Of a stretch of 64,000 nt of DNA, positions 1 to 8,879 are shown one piece after another. The translations under genes and the position numbers were made by a program. The stretch covers positions 3,904,048 to 3,968,047 of the forward strand of contig NZ_AP017560.1 of the NCBI RefSeq assembly GCF_003967015.1. The letters run 5' to 3'. Every line of letters starts with the position of its first letter. The stretch's first letter is position 1. The DNA is from Pseudanabaena sp. ABRG5-3. Its GTDB lineage: Bacteria > Cyanobacteriota > Cyanobacteriia > Pseudanabaenales > Pseudanabaenaceae. The notes under the pieces were generated by a model. The model was given only the letters and a program-made list of their open reading frames with translations. It was not told the origin of the DNA and ran no database searches.

Positions 1-251
1 AAACGTGGTTCTTGGCGGATTTGTGCTAGTACCTTATCGCGAGCCTGCTCTTCCTTTTGAGCTTGCGATCTTTGATAAGCCTGTACTGAATCCAAAATCA
101 CCTGTGGATTTTTACGAATAATCTCTAAAACTTTTGCTTCAAACTGAGCATCGGACAATTGAGCATTAGCCGATTGTCCTAAAGAGGTACAACTTGTAGC
201 GACCAATAAGAGCGCAACTAAGGCAGGTAGGAAATAGGGTTTGAGACGCAT
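1..251 (-). CDS. DsbA-like thioredoxin-fold lipoprotein (partial, N-terminus only)
   Basis: The gene runs off the left edge of the window, so only about 83 N-terminal residues are visible. They begin MRLKPYFLPALVALLLVATS followed by Cys, a hydrophobic signal with a lipobox-like LVATSC, so the product is probably exported and lipid-anchored. The next segment (FEAKVLEIIRKNPQVILDSV) resembles the helical lead-in of cyanobacterial DsbA/thioredoxin-domain proteins. The catalytic CxxC region lies outside the window, so oxidoreductase function is inferred from the N-terminus alone. Confidence 0.55.
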   Translation of the reverse strand, partial: MRLKPYFLPALVALLLVATSCTSLGQSANAQLSDAQFEAKVLEIIRKNPQVILDSVQAYQRSQAQKEEQARDKVLAQIRQEPR

Positions 252-414
252 TGCCAAAATATCACAAATACTAAGGTGTAATTCTTTTCGTTTTAGTTTA
301 CCTTTGAACCTTAGTGGGTGATGGTGATACATGTTAAGTTATACTAAGCTAAATGAACACGGGAACCGAGGCGATTGATTTAAGACTTAATCAAAACCTT
401 TTATAGACATAGAA

Positions 415-681
415 ATGACTGCTACTATTGATAATTACAACGACACTCAAGCTTTAGTTATTGCAGGTAACTATTCTGAGTATTTAAATTGGCGCAAAGA
501 AAATCCTTCTATTAGATACTGTACCTATGTAGAACGGATTGAAGATTTACAAGGCATCAATGGATTTTTAGCTAAGGTTATTCTTTATGGGAATTACGAG
601 AATAATCCTGTGTACCATACCAAACAGATGCGAAAACTCCTAGCAGAAAACAAATCTCCATTTCGCTCGTATGTCAACTAA
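415..681 (+). CDS. hypothetical protein, 88 aa
   Basis: An 88-residue soluble acidic protein, rich in Asn and Tyr, beginning MTATIDNYNDTQALVIAGNY. No signal peptide, membrane segment or recognisable motif. It stands alone between the divergent lipoprotein gene and a repeat-rich gap, and its stop codon is followed at once by the end of a palindromic repeat. Family not recognised. Coding is supported by length and AT-rich codon use without breaks, not by homology I can name. Confidence 0.5.
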   Translation: MTATIDNYNDTQALVIAGNYSEYLNWRKENPSIRYCTYVERIEDLQGINGFLAKVILYGNYENNPVYHTKQMRKLLAENKSPFRSYVN

Positions 682-701
682 GTAGCTCAGCATAGTGATA
701 T

Positions 702-811
702 GGCTGCCGCTAGTCATGTTAGGACAAAATCAAAACCCAAAAGAGAGTTGCGGTGCTTCGCACCGCAACTCTCTTTTGGGTTTTACGTCCTAATACACTT
801 GGCGGCAACTA
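702..811. repeat. palindromic element, family C (TIR GCCGC..TAGGAC)
   Basis: Outer ends GCTGCCGCTAGTCATGTTAGG and (reverse complement) AGTTGCCGCCAAGTGTATTAGG enclose a perfect stem centred on gtgc-ttc-gcac near 755. A second copy with different stem sequence lies at 33756-33870. A family B end (AAGTAGCTCAGCATA) lies just before it at about 681-695, so elements are nested or abutting here. Confidence 0.75.
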
Positions 812-821
812 TAAAACAAAA

Positions 822-875
822 GCCGAGATTGCTGTACCGCCCGCTTAGCAGGCGGTACAGCAATCTCGGCTTTTA
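822..875. terminator. bidirectional hairpin terminator
   Basis: A perfect ~25-bp inverted repeat (AAAAGCCGAGATTGCTGTAC ... apex GCttaGC) with A/T flanks, immediately downstream of the minus-strand sensor kinase stop at 877. Likely terminates that gene. Confidence 0.7.
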
Positions 876-876
876 G

Positions 877-2901
877 TTACAAAATACTGGTCTGACTGTA
901 GATATATTTCAGATTTAAATACTCAGCCATTTTTGAAAAGATCTTATCTTCTGTGAATGGTTTAGCAATCAGTCCATCGAATCCATGAAGATACAAATCC
1001 TCTTCCCTAAGATCAACAAGATTTGCAGTTAGGGCAATGATCCGAACTTTTTGAGAGGCTGAAATTTTTCTCTTTGATTCAATTTCTCTAATCGCTGATG
1101 CTGCTTCATGTCCATTTAATATCGGCATTCTGACATCCATCCAAATCAGGTGTGGCGACCAATTTTGCCAAAGGGCGATCGCATCTTGACCATTGCTCAC
1201 TTCACGGACTTCAAAGCCCAAAGGCGATAGAATTCTATTTAAAAGTTGGCGATTCAGACGGATATCTTCAGCAATGAGAATACGATAGGATGGATTCCCC
1301 TCAATACCAATTACTCGATTTGATGACTTAGTAGTTAAATCTTCATCAAAGAGATCGAGAGATTTTAAGGGAATATGAAATCTAAAGGTAGAGCCTTCCC
1401 CTAATTTACTAGTTACGGACATGTCTCCACCCATTAGCTTCACATAGTTATGACTAATCGATAGACCTAGCCCAGTACCTTCTTGCGATCGCCGACCAGA
1501 TGCGGTTTGAACAAATGGTTGAAATAGCGTTTTTTGTTCTGCTTCAGATATACCTAAACCTGTATCTTCAACTTCAAAATAAAGGTATTGACTAGTTTCC
1601 GAACTGTCACCATCTCCTGTATTGACTATTTCTGGAAAAACTCGGACATAAATGTGACCTGTATTGGTGAACTTAATGGCATTGCCAATCAGATTAATTA
1701 AAACTTGGCGTAATTTACCTTCATCGATATAAATATAAGCAGGTACATCAGGAGCAATCTTAAAATCCAATAACAATTCTTTTTCTTGAGCTTTCAGAGA
1801 TAACATGTCTCTGGCAGTATCAACAATGTCATAGAAATTGCATTCCTTGGCTTTCAACATGACACTTCCAGCTTCTAGCTTGGACATTTCTAAGATGTCG
1901 TTAATCATTGTGAGGAGATGATTACCGCTATTACAGATAGTCTGGAGATCCGATTGATGTTGGGCATTGAGTTCTTGGTCATACAACATCAGTTGCGCGA
2001 AGCCCAGAATGGCATTGAGGGGAGTTCGCAATTCATGACTCATATTTGCCAAAAATGCTGCCTTAGAACGACTTGCTGCCTCTGCTGCTTCTTTTGCTTG
2101 CTGGAGATCGCGGGTACGTTCCTCAACACGATGCTCTAATAGGTTTGCCTGTTCTCTCAATTTGGCTTCTGAATCGCGTAGGGCAATTTCTGTATTTTTG
2201 AGTAAAGTAATGTCATAGAAGGTACTGAGTAAAACTTGTTCACCTTTGAGCCAGAGTAAATGTAGTGAAGCTAGTACCCAGATCGGTTCCCGATTTGCTT
2301 TGCAAAGACGAATTTCATAATCGCGCACACTTTGAGTTTGCAAGAATTGCTGCTGTAGCTGATTCCATTCTGATGCTAGATAAAAAAGGTCGGCGATAGA
2401 TTGCTGGATCAGATCGTGAGATTCTCTATGTAGCATCGTGCCAGCACTAGTATTAGCATAGGAGATTACTCCATTAGAGATATTGCTGACCAGCATTGCC
2501 ATACTGGTAGATTCAGCGATCGCCCGAAATTGTTCTTCGCTTTGGCGCATTGTCTCAACGGCGCGATTGTACTGCTCGTACTCGATCGCATCACCATGTT
2601 CTGTTGCTGTCGCTAACATGATTTCGAGATCACTTTTATCGCGGTAGACAATTTCTAGGATGGATTGCAAGGTAGCCTGGGCCATCTTGCGTTCAATAAT
2701 TTCACTTTTTAATCTTTTATTAACTTCTAACAACTCTTCTTCTACGAGGTCACCATGTTCAATTGCCGTTAATAAAGAGTTTTCTAGATCAGAATTTTCC
2801 ATCTGAAGTCGGCTGACTTCCATCCGTAATTCTTTGACCTCTTGCTGAAGAGCTTGCCAGTCTTTCATTGATATTTCTTCAGAAATCTTGGGGGTATTCA
2901 T
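877..2901 (-). CDS. hybrid sensor histidine kinase / response regulator (PAS-HisKA-HATPase-REC)
   Basis: A 674-residue soluble kinase. Order: coiled coil with two copies of a T-A-x-E-H-G-D motif (near residues 45-51 and 98-104), PAS domain ~122-240, second coiled coil, HisKA with phospho-accepting His289 in SHELRTPLNA, HATPase with N-box around 403-412 and G boxes DTGLG and GTGLGL, then a REC domain ~540-665 with Asp589 in WMDVRMP and Lys in IAKPF. No membrane segment, so it should sense a cytoplasmic signal or bind a partner. Known for the family: autophosphorylation on His then transfer to the fused Asp. Input signal and output unknown; no dedicated regulator gene is adjacent. A hairpin terminator follows the stop. 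Confidence 0.93.
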   Translation of the reverse strand: MNTPKISEEISMKDWQALQQEVKELRMEVSRLQMENSDLENSLLTAIEHGDLVEEELLEVNKRLKSEIIERKMAQATLQSILEIVYRDKSDLEIMLATATEHGDAIEYEQYNRAVETMRQSEEQFRAIAESTSMAMLVSNISNGVISYANTSAGTMLHRESHDLIQQSIADLFYLASEWNQLQQQFLQTQSVRDYEIRLCKANREPIWVLASLHLLWLKGEQVLLSTFYDITLLKNTEIALRDSEAKLREQANLLEHRVEERTRDLQQAKEAAEAASRSKAAFLANMSHELRTPLNAILGFAQLMLYDQELNAQHQSDLQTICNSGNHLLTMINDILEMSKLEAGSVMLKAKECNFYDIVDTARDMLSLKAQEKELLLDFKIAPDVPAYIYIDEGKLRQVLINLIGNAIKFTNTGHIYVRVFPEIVNTGDGDSSETSQYLYFEVEDTGLGISEAEQKTLFQPFVQTASGRRSQEGTGLGLSISHNYVKLMGGDMSVTSKLGEGSTFRFHIPLKSLDLFDEDLTTKSSNRVIGIEGNPSYRILIAEDIRLNRQLLNRILSPLGFEVREVSNGQDAIALWQNWSPHLIWMDVRMPILNGHEAASAIREIESKRKISASQKVRIIALTANLVDLREEDLYLHGFDGLIAKPFTEDKIFSKMAEYLNLKYIYSQTSIL

Positions 2902-2998
2902 GGGGTCAAATTGATCACATCAGTGTAAGTTACTACGAACAGCCAATATTTAGGAGCGCCATAATTATGCAGTTACTTTAGAACCATCCTAAGTCATC

Positions 2999-3097
2999 TA
3001 TATAGCGTTTCCCAGTCTAGTGAAGTACAGTTTGATTTCTCTGCCTTCGGTGAAGCAATAAAACTCTGTACCGATCTTGCTTGAAAAGCGCTATATA
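2999..3097. repeat. MITE-like element with TATATAGCG ends
   Basis: Ends TATATAGCG(T)TTCCCA and, on the opposite strand, TTATATAGCGCTTTTCAAGC form terminal inverted repeats around ~100 bp without an ORF. The remainder of 2902-3715 is non-coding repeat DNA plus a weaker palindrome near 3165-3200; I see no gene in it. Confidence 0.5.
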
Positions 3098-3306
3098 AGC
3101 TAGTGATGATTTATATGCATCACAGCCGCAGGTTGCGCTTCACACCAATTATTGCTAATTATTTAGGATTGGTCTGTATACAATCCCTAATCCTAAAAGA
3201 TTAATTAAATTTATTATGGGATGTAGGTGTTGTCTTTGATGCAATTTTTTTGACATTTTCATTAACTGTCTCAGAATCATTACAACCCAGAGGTTAGTTG
3301 CTTCTA

Positions 3307-3407
3307 AGTAGCTGGACATAATTAAAAATCAGAGTCAAACCTAGTAGCGCACATGCAGCGTGCGCCACTGGGTTTTGAGGTTTTATATTTAATTGCGCCC
3401 AGCTACT
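3307..3407. repeat. palindromic element, family B (AGTAGCTGG ends)
   Basis: Flanked by TA on both sides. Ends AGTAGCTGGACATAATTAAA and (complement) AGTAGCTGGGCGCAATTAAA are a 20-bp terminal inverted repeat; the centre carries a degenerate stem around gcgcac..gtgcgc. Related copies: 37390-37490, 54453-54538 and a half copy at 19905-19930. Confidence 0.7.
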
Positions 3408-3414
3408 TAACATA

Positions 3415-3515
3415 CAGCCTGTTGAGGCTTAAAGTAGTACAGAGAAATTTTTGAAAGCGCAGCGAAGCTGCGCTTTCAAAAATTTCTCTGGTTTTCAAGT
3501 CATCACAAAGTACTG
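3415..3515. repeat. palindromic element, family A (CAG...CTG ends flanked by TA)
   Basis: TA-flanked element starting CAGCCTGTTGAGG and ending GTACTG. It contains the perfect stem CAGAGAAATTTTTGAAAGCG / complement with apex agcgaagct. The same stem base recurs at 10513 and 58717 with different apex bases. Only five bases separate it from the family B element. Confidence 0.7.
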
Positions 3516-3715
3516 TAACTGAATCAACACCTTAACGATAGAACATAAAATCTAAAATTTTATAGGTATTTGCGGAAGTGACCTAATAACTTTTTGGCTT
3601 TTCTTAAGTATTATGGTGATCGCTTTAAAAATAATTTTGACGGACGTTGATAGATGTGGTAAGGTGCGCTACGCTATTAATCCAAATCGCTAAAGTAGAT
3701 AGTTGTTTGATTTCA

Positions 3716-3949
3716 ATGAATTATCAATCCCAGACATACGCGATCGCTAGTCGCCAAGAAGATTTAGAACGACACCTGCTTGAGGCATCAGTTGTTGATG
3801 GAGAGCAGTTGGCGGTTGCCAAACGCTGGCAAGAACGCCAAGAGGGGCCTTTGTTAATGATTTTGTTACAGCTTAGTTTTATTGACTTACATCAGTTTAG
3901 TGGCTTACTAGATTGGTCTGGTCATGGGCGGATGGATACTAGTTATTAG
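3716..3949 (+). CDS. DUF2949-family small protein
   Basis: A 77-residue protein starting MNYQSQTYAIASRQEDLERH. The C-terminal part (GPLLMILLQLSFIDLHQFSG, then LLDW) matches the helix-turn pattern of the cyanobacterial DUF2949 family (xPxxLWQxGLVxLxQLxxxxDW). The ATG at 3716 is preferred over a TTG at 3647 because the extra 23 residues show no family resemblance. Function of the family is unknown. It converges with moaD, with only 6 bp between the stops. Confidence 0.7.
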   Translation: MNYQSQTYAIASRQEDLERHLLEASVVDGEQLAVAKRWQERQEGPLLMILLQLSFIDLHQFSGLLDWSGHGRMDTSY

Positions 3950-3955
3950 TCAGCC

Positions 3956-4225
3956 TTAACCACCACTAACAGGGGGAATCAGCGCTACTTCATCACCATG
4001 TTTGATCACTGTGCATGGCTCTACGAAGCTTAAATTAACTGCATAACGGGTTAGCGATCGCCATTGTTCGAGGTTCGGGTGCTGTTCTACTAAGCGATCA
4101 AATATTTGCGATACCGTAGTGCCTGTTTCAAGGCTTATAGAAATCTCATCAGTAGCAAATACTTCTTGAAAAATCGCGAATAGTTTAACCGTGACCTGAA
4201 TATTTTCAGGAGTTGATGCAGTCAT
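3956..4225 (-). CDS. moaD: molybdopterin synthase small subunit MoaD-like (ubiquitin-like sulfur carrier)
   Basis: About 89 residues from ATG 4225, ending in VSGG, the C-terminal Gly-Gly tail that is adenylated and thiocarboxylated in MoaD. IQVTVKLFAIFQEV and ALIPPVSGG fit the beta-grasp MoaD/ThiS fold. MoaD carries the sulfur used by MoaE to build the dithiolene of molybdopterin. An upstream extension to 4282 is possible but overlaps the phoH terminator palindrome, so the internal ATG is preferred. No moaE is visible nearby. Confidence 0.8.
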   Translation of the reverse strand: MTASTPENIQVTVKLFAIFQEVFATDEISISLETGTTVSQIFDRLVEQHPNLEQWRSLTRYAVNLSFVEPCTVIKHGDEVALIPPVSGG

Positions 4226-4272
4226 AATTGTTACTTTAAATTTACGACAGGCAGGGAAACGTAAGTCCCTTG

Positions 4273-4319
4273 CCAAGAACAATAAAGGTGGTGCAATGCG
4301 CCGCCTTTATTGTTCTTGG
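4273..4319. terminator. hairpin overlapping the phoH stop codon
   Basis: Stem CCAAGAACAATAAAGGTGGT... pairs with CCGCCTTTATTGTTCTTGG, apex GCaatGC. The right arm includes the last codons and stop of phoH (4307), so the terminator is partly coding. Confidence 0.7.
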
Positions 4320-5284
4320 GCAGTATTATTTTCGGCATCTTCATAGGCTGCGATGATGTTATGCACTAGGGGATGACGCACCACATCCGTTTTATCAAAA
4401 AAGTTAAAGGAAACGCCTTGTACACCTTTAAGAATATTCATGGCGATGACTAGACCAGATTTTTGATGGCGTGGCAAATCGATCTGGGTAATGTCACCTG
4501 TTACGACCATCCGCGATCTAAAACCTAATCGAGTTAAGACCATTTTCATTTGAGCAGCCGTGGTATTTTGCGCCTCGTCAACGATGATGAAGGAATTGCT
4601 GAGGGTACGCCCACGCATATAGGCAAGGGGTGCGACTTCGATAATGCCCCGTTCCATGAGTTGGGGCACCTTCTCTGCGCCGATCATTTCGTGCATGGCA
4701 TCGTATAGAGGACGCAGGTAGGGATCAATTTTTTGTTGTAAATCCCCAGGGAGAAAGCCAAGACTTTCGCCTGCTTCGACAGCAGGACGGGTGAGGATAA
4801 TTCTTTCAAATTTATTGCTTTGTAGAGCATTGACCGCAGCAACGGCGGCGAGGTAGGTTTTGCCCGTACCCGCAGGTCCCACACCAAAGATTAAGTCATG
4901 GGTCTCAATGGCTTGCACATATTGCTGCTGGCGATAGGTACGGGGTTGGATCGTATCGCCACGGCGGTTACGGGAAATTGTGGCCCGATCGCGCCATTCA
5001 GTAGTACGTTCCTCAGCGATCGCTTGTCTTGCAGCCCGAATATCGACTGCGGCGATCGCATTTTCCTGTGACCATAGAGGCTTGAGGGCTTTGATCACCT
5101 GTTCACAGAGGCTAATCTGCTCAGGTGTGCCATCAATTAATAGGTCTTGTCCCCGCATTACTAGCCGTACACCGATTTCTTCGGCAAGTAGTTTCAGATT
5201 TTCCTCACGATTGCCTGCAAGGGCGATCGCACTACTAGGAGTTGGCAGACTAAAAATGTACGGTTCGTTGCGGGGAGTACCCAT
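4307..5284 (-). CDS. PhoH family ATPase
   Basis: A 325-residue PhoH-like protein. The N-terminal ~75 residues contain a KH-like fold (LAEEIGVRLVMRGQDLLIDG); the ATPase core has Walker A GPAGTGKT (136-143), Walker B FIIVDEAQN, and sensor motif VVTGDITQIDLP. PhoH proteins are SF1-like ATPases linked to RNA metabolism and phosphate or stress responses; the precise role in cyanobacteria is not settled. It reads towards moaD, and its end is folded into a hairpin terminator. Confidence 0.93.
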   Translation of the reverse strand: MGTPRNEPYIFSLPTPSSAIALAGNREENLKLLAEEIGVRLVMRGQDLLIDGTPEQISLCEQVIKALKPLWSQENAIAAVDIRAARQAIAEERTTEWRDRATISRNRRGDTIQPRTYRQQQYVQAIETHDLIFGVGPAGTGKTYLAAVAAVNALQSNKFERIILTRPAVEAGESLGFLPGDLQQKIDPYLRPLYDAMHEMIGAEKVPQLMERGIIEVAPLAYMRGRTLSNSFIIVDEAQNTTAAQMKMVLTRLGFRSRMVVTGDITQIDLPRHQKSGLVIAMNILKGVQGVSFNFFDKTDVVRHPLVHNIIAAYEDAENNTAQEQ

Positions 5285-5313
5285 TAAGTTATTTATCCTC
5301 TGACTTATGGTTT

Positions 5314-5342
5314 AACAAACAGGGGCTTTGCCCCTGTTTGTT
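5314..5342. terminator. hairpin overlapping the cyclophilin stop codon
   Basis: AACAAACAGGGGC-ttt-GCCCCTGTTTGTT, perfect 13-bp arms. The right arm enters the stop of the cyclophilin gene (5341). It should terminate that transcript, and may also affect entry into phoH 30 bp further on. Confidence 0.7.
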
Positions 5343-6513
5343 ACTTAACTAAATTCTCAGCGCCACTAATGACACGAGCCGACAAAATTTTGTCACCTAG
5401 TCTTAGTTTATCCAAAGTTTCCTTGCCATCGGTGACATAACCAAAAACAGTGTAGTTACCATCCAGCAAATTTAAGCCTGCGGGTGTAAGTTCTGACTCA
5501 AACAGGTAGATAAAAAATTGGGAGGAACCAGCATTAGGATTATCGTTAGGATGCGCCATAGCCACTGTGCCGAAAGCGGCAAAAGGCAACACAGGCACAA
5601 CTCCAGACAAACCAGTTTCTTCAAAGGTTTTGCCATAGCTTGGGGCTTTCTGATCGGGCAAGCGCACTTCGATTGGCACAGTTCGATATTGCTTGGTCTT
5701 TGGATCGACATAGCCATCGGCTGCACCATCGGGATCGCCTGTTTGCAGATAGTAATTTTCATCAGCTCTGGTAAAGGTCAGCCCATCATAAAAGTGCTTC
5801 TGTACAAGGTCGATAAATTGACCTGCGTTGACTGGGGCGTTGTAACCATCAACGGTAATGATGGCATTGCCCTTTTCGGTGGTTAGCTCGACTAGTGCGC
5901 GTCCTTTAAGTTGAGGCAAGCTGGCATATTGAGCAGGAACAGCAAAGGGAAACTCTTTGATCAGATCCGATTCCACTAGTCCTACATAGTCCAAAGACTT
6001 TTCGGACAAAGCCTTAACATTATTGCGATCCTTGATCTCGATCGCTTCCTGTAATGGCACAAGGGCTTTTTCTAAACTAGCTAAATGTTCAGTCACAGTT
6101 GCTTGGCGATCGCTATTTGCGGCGGCAATTAAATCCGCTTTATTTTGACTGAGGGTTTGTACAACAGTTTCGATATCTTTTTTGAGACTGCTCCACCGCT
6201 TCAGGTTTGCTTGGCGGGGCATTTGCTCTAACGTGCGTTGGACATCACGCAATACTTCATTCTCGATTGGAAGGGCATTTCGCAAAATAACCCGAGGATC
6301 TTTAATTGCACTTTTAGTGGGTAATGCTGCCATACTCGGTTGGGTGGCGATCGCAAATACCATCATTAAAGATGTCACCATCACAGAGGCGATAAAGATA
6401 GTCGCACTCTTGAACCACGAAGTTCTACAAGTTCTATAAAAAGTATGATCTAATCGATCTAACTTACGATCTAAATTAAGATTCAACATTGCATCCAAAA
6501 CTAAACTAGCCAC
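5341..6513 (-). CDS. TLP40/Cyp38-like cyclophilin-type peptidylprolyl isomerase
   Basis: Up to 390 residues (GTG 6513; ATG at 6489 is an alternative). A membrane/signal segment at ~36-60 (SATIFIASVMVTSLMMVFAI) ends in an AxA-like site, so the protein is probably exported to the thylakoid lumen or periplasm. Residues ~65-190 form a helical domain like that of plant TLP40/CYP38. The cyclophilin domain spans ~205-385 (GNAIITVDGYNAPVNAGQFI, then FDGLTFTR-like YDGLTFTRADENYYLQTGD and GSSQFFIY). The plant homologue assists photosystem II assembly; the cyanobacterial counterpart is a divergent cyclophilin that may bind substrates without strong isomerase activity. Confidence 0.9.
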   Translation of the reverse strand: MASLVLDAMLNLNLDRKLDRLDHTFYRTCRTSWFKSATIFIASVMVTSLMMVFAIATQPSMAALPTKSAIKDPRVILRNALPIENEVLRDVQRTLEQMPRQANLKRWSSLKKDIETVVQTLSQNKADLIAAANSDRQATVTEHLASLEKALVPLQEAIEIKDRNNVKALSEKSLDYVGLVESDLIKEFPFAVPAQYASLPQLKGRALVELTTEKGNAIITVDGYNAPVNAGQFIDLVQKHFYDGLTFTRADENYYLQTGDPDGAADGYVDPKTKQYRTVPIEVRLPDQKAPSYGKTFEETGLSGVVPVLPFAAFGTVAMAHPNDNPNAGSSQFFIYLFESELTPAGLNLLDGNYTVFGYVTDGKETLDKLRLGDKILSARVISGAENLVK

Positions 6514-6665
6514 TAAAATGCTATTTCATTTGGTTGCACTGTTAGGCAAACTTACTCTGATTTATAGCGAATCGTCACCTAAAGGAAGTTGTTGTGCGAA
6601 ACACCATAGCGCTCCCTTGGGCTTGAGACAATGCCTATAATGCTCTTCTATGGGGAAAATTCATT

Positions 6666-8597
6666 ATGACGGATGCAGGTATTGATCCCAAAGTAGATCA
6701 TGGCTCAAATATGCCGATGGATGAATCTGACCTATCAGCTTTACAGAGCGATCGCCTCCTTCGGTCGATCATGGAAAATGTTGCCGATTTAATTGCTGTG
6801 ATCGATGCAAGAGGGTATCGCATCTACAATAGCCCCTCCTATCAAAGGGTTTTGGGCTATTCCTCCACAGAACTGCAAGGTACATGGGCTTACGACAAAA
6901 TTCACCCTGATGATCAGGCACAAGTGGTAAAGGCGGCGGAAGAGACTTTAAAAACAGGGGTGGGCAAGGTTTTAGAATATCGAATGCAGCACAAGGACGG
7001 GACTTGGCGCATTTTGCAATCTTCGGGGAGTGTGATGCGTGATGAGCAGGGCAATGTGCAAAATATCGTAATTGTTGCCCATGATATTAGCGATCGCAAA
7101 ATGGAGCAGTGGGAACGTCGCCGTGCTGAGACGGAGCTAGAGCGATCGCGCCAAAGCTACAAAGATTTAGTCAGGCGCGAGGAAATGTTAAACCGTCGTC
7201 TGGCTAGCCAGATTCGCAATTCCCTTGATTTAAATACAATTATTGCGACAGCCGTTAATGAAGTACAGGATTTATTGCTGATTGATTTGTGTAATTTCTT
7301 TTGGTATGTGCCTGATACCGATCCCCCAGAATTTCAGTTAGTCCATTTTGCCACTACTGAAAGCGCACGCATAGCTGACCCGACCTATCCTCTAACCCAA
7401 TTAACTACAGTTGGTCAGCGCTTACTCAAGCAAGAGATTATTCAAATTCAATCGATTTATACCAACTTGGAATTGGATGATCTCAGTCGGGATCTGCTAG
7501 CAGAGAGGGGATTTACTTCGCAGTTACTAGTACCAATTAAAACCCGATCACAAAAATTAGGCGTAATTGTGGCGGCTCATTGCCGAGGTAGTCGTCCTTG
7601 GATTGCCGATGAAGTGGAGTTATTGCAAGCGGTGGCAAACCAATTAGCGATCGCGATCGATCAAGCGGAGCTATTTGACTCGGTACATGCAAATGCGGCT
7701 GCCTCGAAAGCCCAAGCCCTCAAACTCAAAAATGCCCTTGCAGATCTCCAGAAGACTCAAAGTCAGCTCATCCAAACCGAAAAAATGTCCAGTCTAGGGC
7801 AGTTGGTTGCAGGAGTCGCCCATGAAATTAATAATCCTGTGAACTTTATCTATGGCAACCTCAACTATACAAATCGGTTTGTCCAAAGTTTACTAGGGCT
7901 GATCGAGTTGTATCGCCAAAGCTATCCAGAGCCAACTCCCGAAATTGCCAGTTTCTTAGAGGAGATTGATTTTGAGTTTCTCCAAGAGGATCTCCCGAAA
8001 ATGCTGACATCGATGAAAATTGGGGCGGAACGGATTCGCCAAATCGTGCTGTCTTTGCGAAATTTCTCCCGCACCGATCAAGAGGGACGCAAGCCCTTTA
8101 ATATCCATGAAGGTTTAGATAGCACCCTCTTGATTTTGCAAAATCGCTTTAAAGCCTATGGTGATCGCCCTGCCATTAATTTAACTAAACATTATGGGAA
8201 TATTCCAATGGTGTATGCCTATGCGGGGCAACTCAATCAGGTATTTATGAATATTTTAAGCAATGCCATTGATGCGATCGATGAGGGACTGCATCACAAG
8301 GATCTGGCTAGTGAAATTTCGATCATTACGGAACTGAAACAACCAACAGTAGAGGCGCAGCAGCCAACGGTCGTAATTCGGATTGCCGATAATGGGCAAG
8401 GCATTCCTGAAAATATTCGCCAAAAACTCTTTGACCCATTTTTTACAACTAAGCCTGTGGGTAAAGGCACAGGGCTAGGTTTATCAATTAGCTATCAAAT
8501 TGTAGTTGAGAAGCATCAGGGTAAATTGGAATGCTTCTCAACTTTTGGGGAAGGCACTGAGTTTCGGATTGAAATTCCGATAGGTATGCCAGCTTAG
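6666..8597 (+). CDS. sensor histidine kinase (PAS-GAF-HisKA-HATPase)
   Basis: 643 residues, soluble. PAS domain ~30-145 with the characteristic [23 protein letters not shown] domain ~185-335 ending [17 protein letters not shown], coiled coil, then a HisKA motif [20 protein letters not shown] with His386, and HATPase boxes NAIDAI, DNGQGIP and [11 protein letters not shown]. The [13 protein letters not shown] type is common in cyanobacterial GAF kinases. The GAF domain lacks an obvious CH chromophore motif in the usual place, so bilin binding is doubtful. No regulator is adjacent. Transcribed divergently from the cyclophilin gene. Confidence 0.92.
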   Translation: MTDAGIDPKVDHGSNMPMDESDLSALQSDRLLRSIMENVADLIAVIDARGYRIYNSPSYQRVLGYSSTELQGTWAYDKIHPDDQAQVVKAAEETLKTGVGKVLEYRMQHKDGTWRILQSSGSVMRDEQGNVQNIVIVAHDISDRKMEQWERRRAETELERSRQSYKDLVRREEMLNRRLASQIRNSLDLNTIIATAVNEVQDLLLIDLCNFFWYVPDTDPPEFQLVHFATTESARIADPTYPLTQLTTVGQRLLKQEIIQIQSIYTNLELDDLSRDLLAERGFTSQLLVPIKTRSQKLGVIVAAHCRGSRPWIADEVELLQAVANQLAIAIDQAELFDSVHANAAASKAQALKLKNALADLQKTQSQLIQTEKMSSLGQLVAGVAHEINNPVNFIYGNLNYTNRFVQSLLGLIELYRQSYPEPTPEIASFLEEIDFEFLQEDLPKMLTSMKIGAERIRQIVLSLRNFSRTDQEGRKPFNIHEGLDSTLLILQNRFKAYGDRPAINLTKHYGNIPMVYAYAGQLNQVFMNILSNAIDAIDEGLHHKDLASEISIITELKQPTVEAQQPTVVIRIADNGQGIPENIRQKLFDPFFTTKPVGKGTGLGLSISYQIVVEKHQGKLECFSTFGEGTEFRIEIPIGMPA

Positions 8598-8879
8598 TAA
8601 TCATGAAACTAGCTTAGATGCATTGCAACTCGCTACAGCGCAGCTTTTGGAAAGTAAGACTGACGATTTCTATACTTTCTAATTTTGAAATGTGATGGCT
8701 GCGATAAGATCAATTTACCTATAAAAATGGTGCAACAAAATTCAAAATGCTAACTTAAATAGATCTCAAAGTACATTTTTGAACACTTACTCCCCCATAA
8801 ACTAGTCAGAGGCTTCATTCGGTTCATTGCTAGCCCCTCAAAATTGCATCCTTCTGCGCCCCAATGCGATCGCCCAACC

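Noticed and set aside
4684-5303. Long frames antisense or out of frame in phoH
   Set aside because: phoH itself is unambiguous in its frame with Walker motifs.
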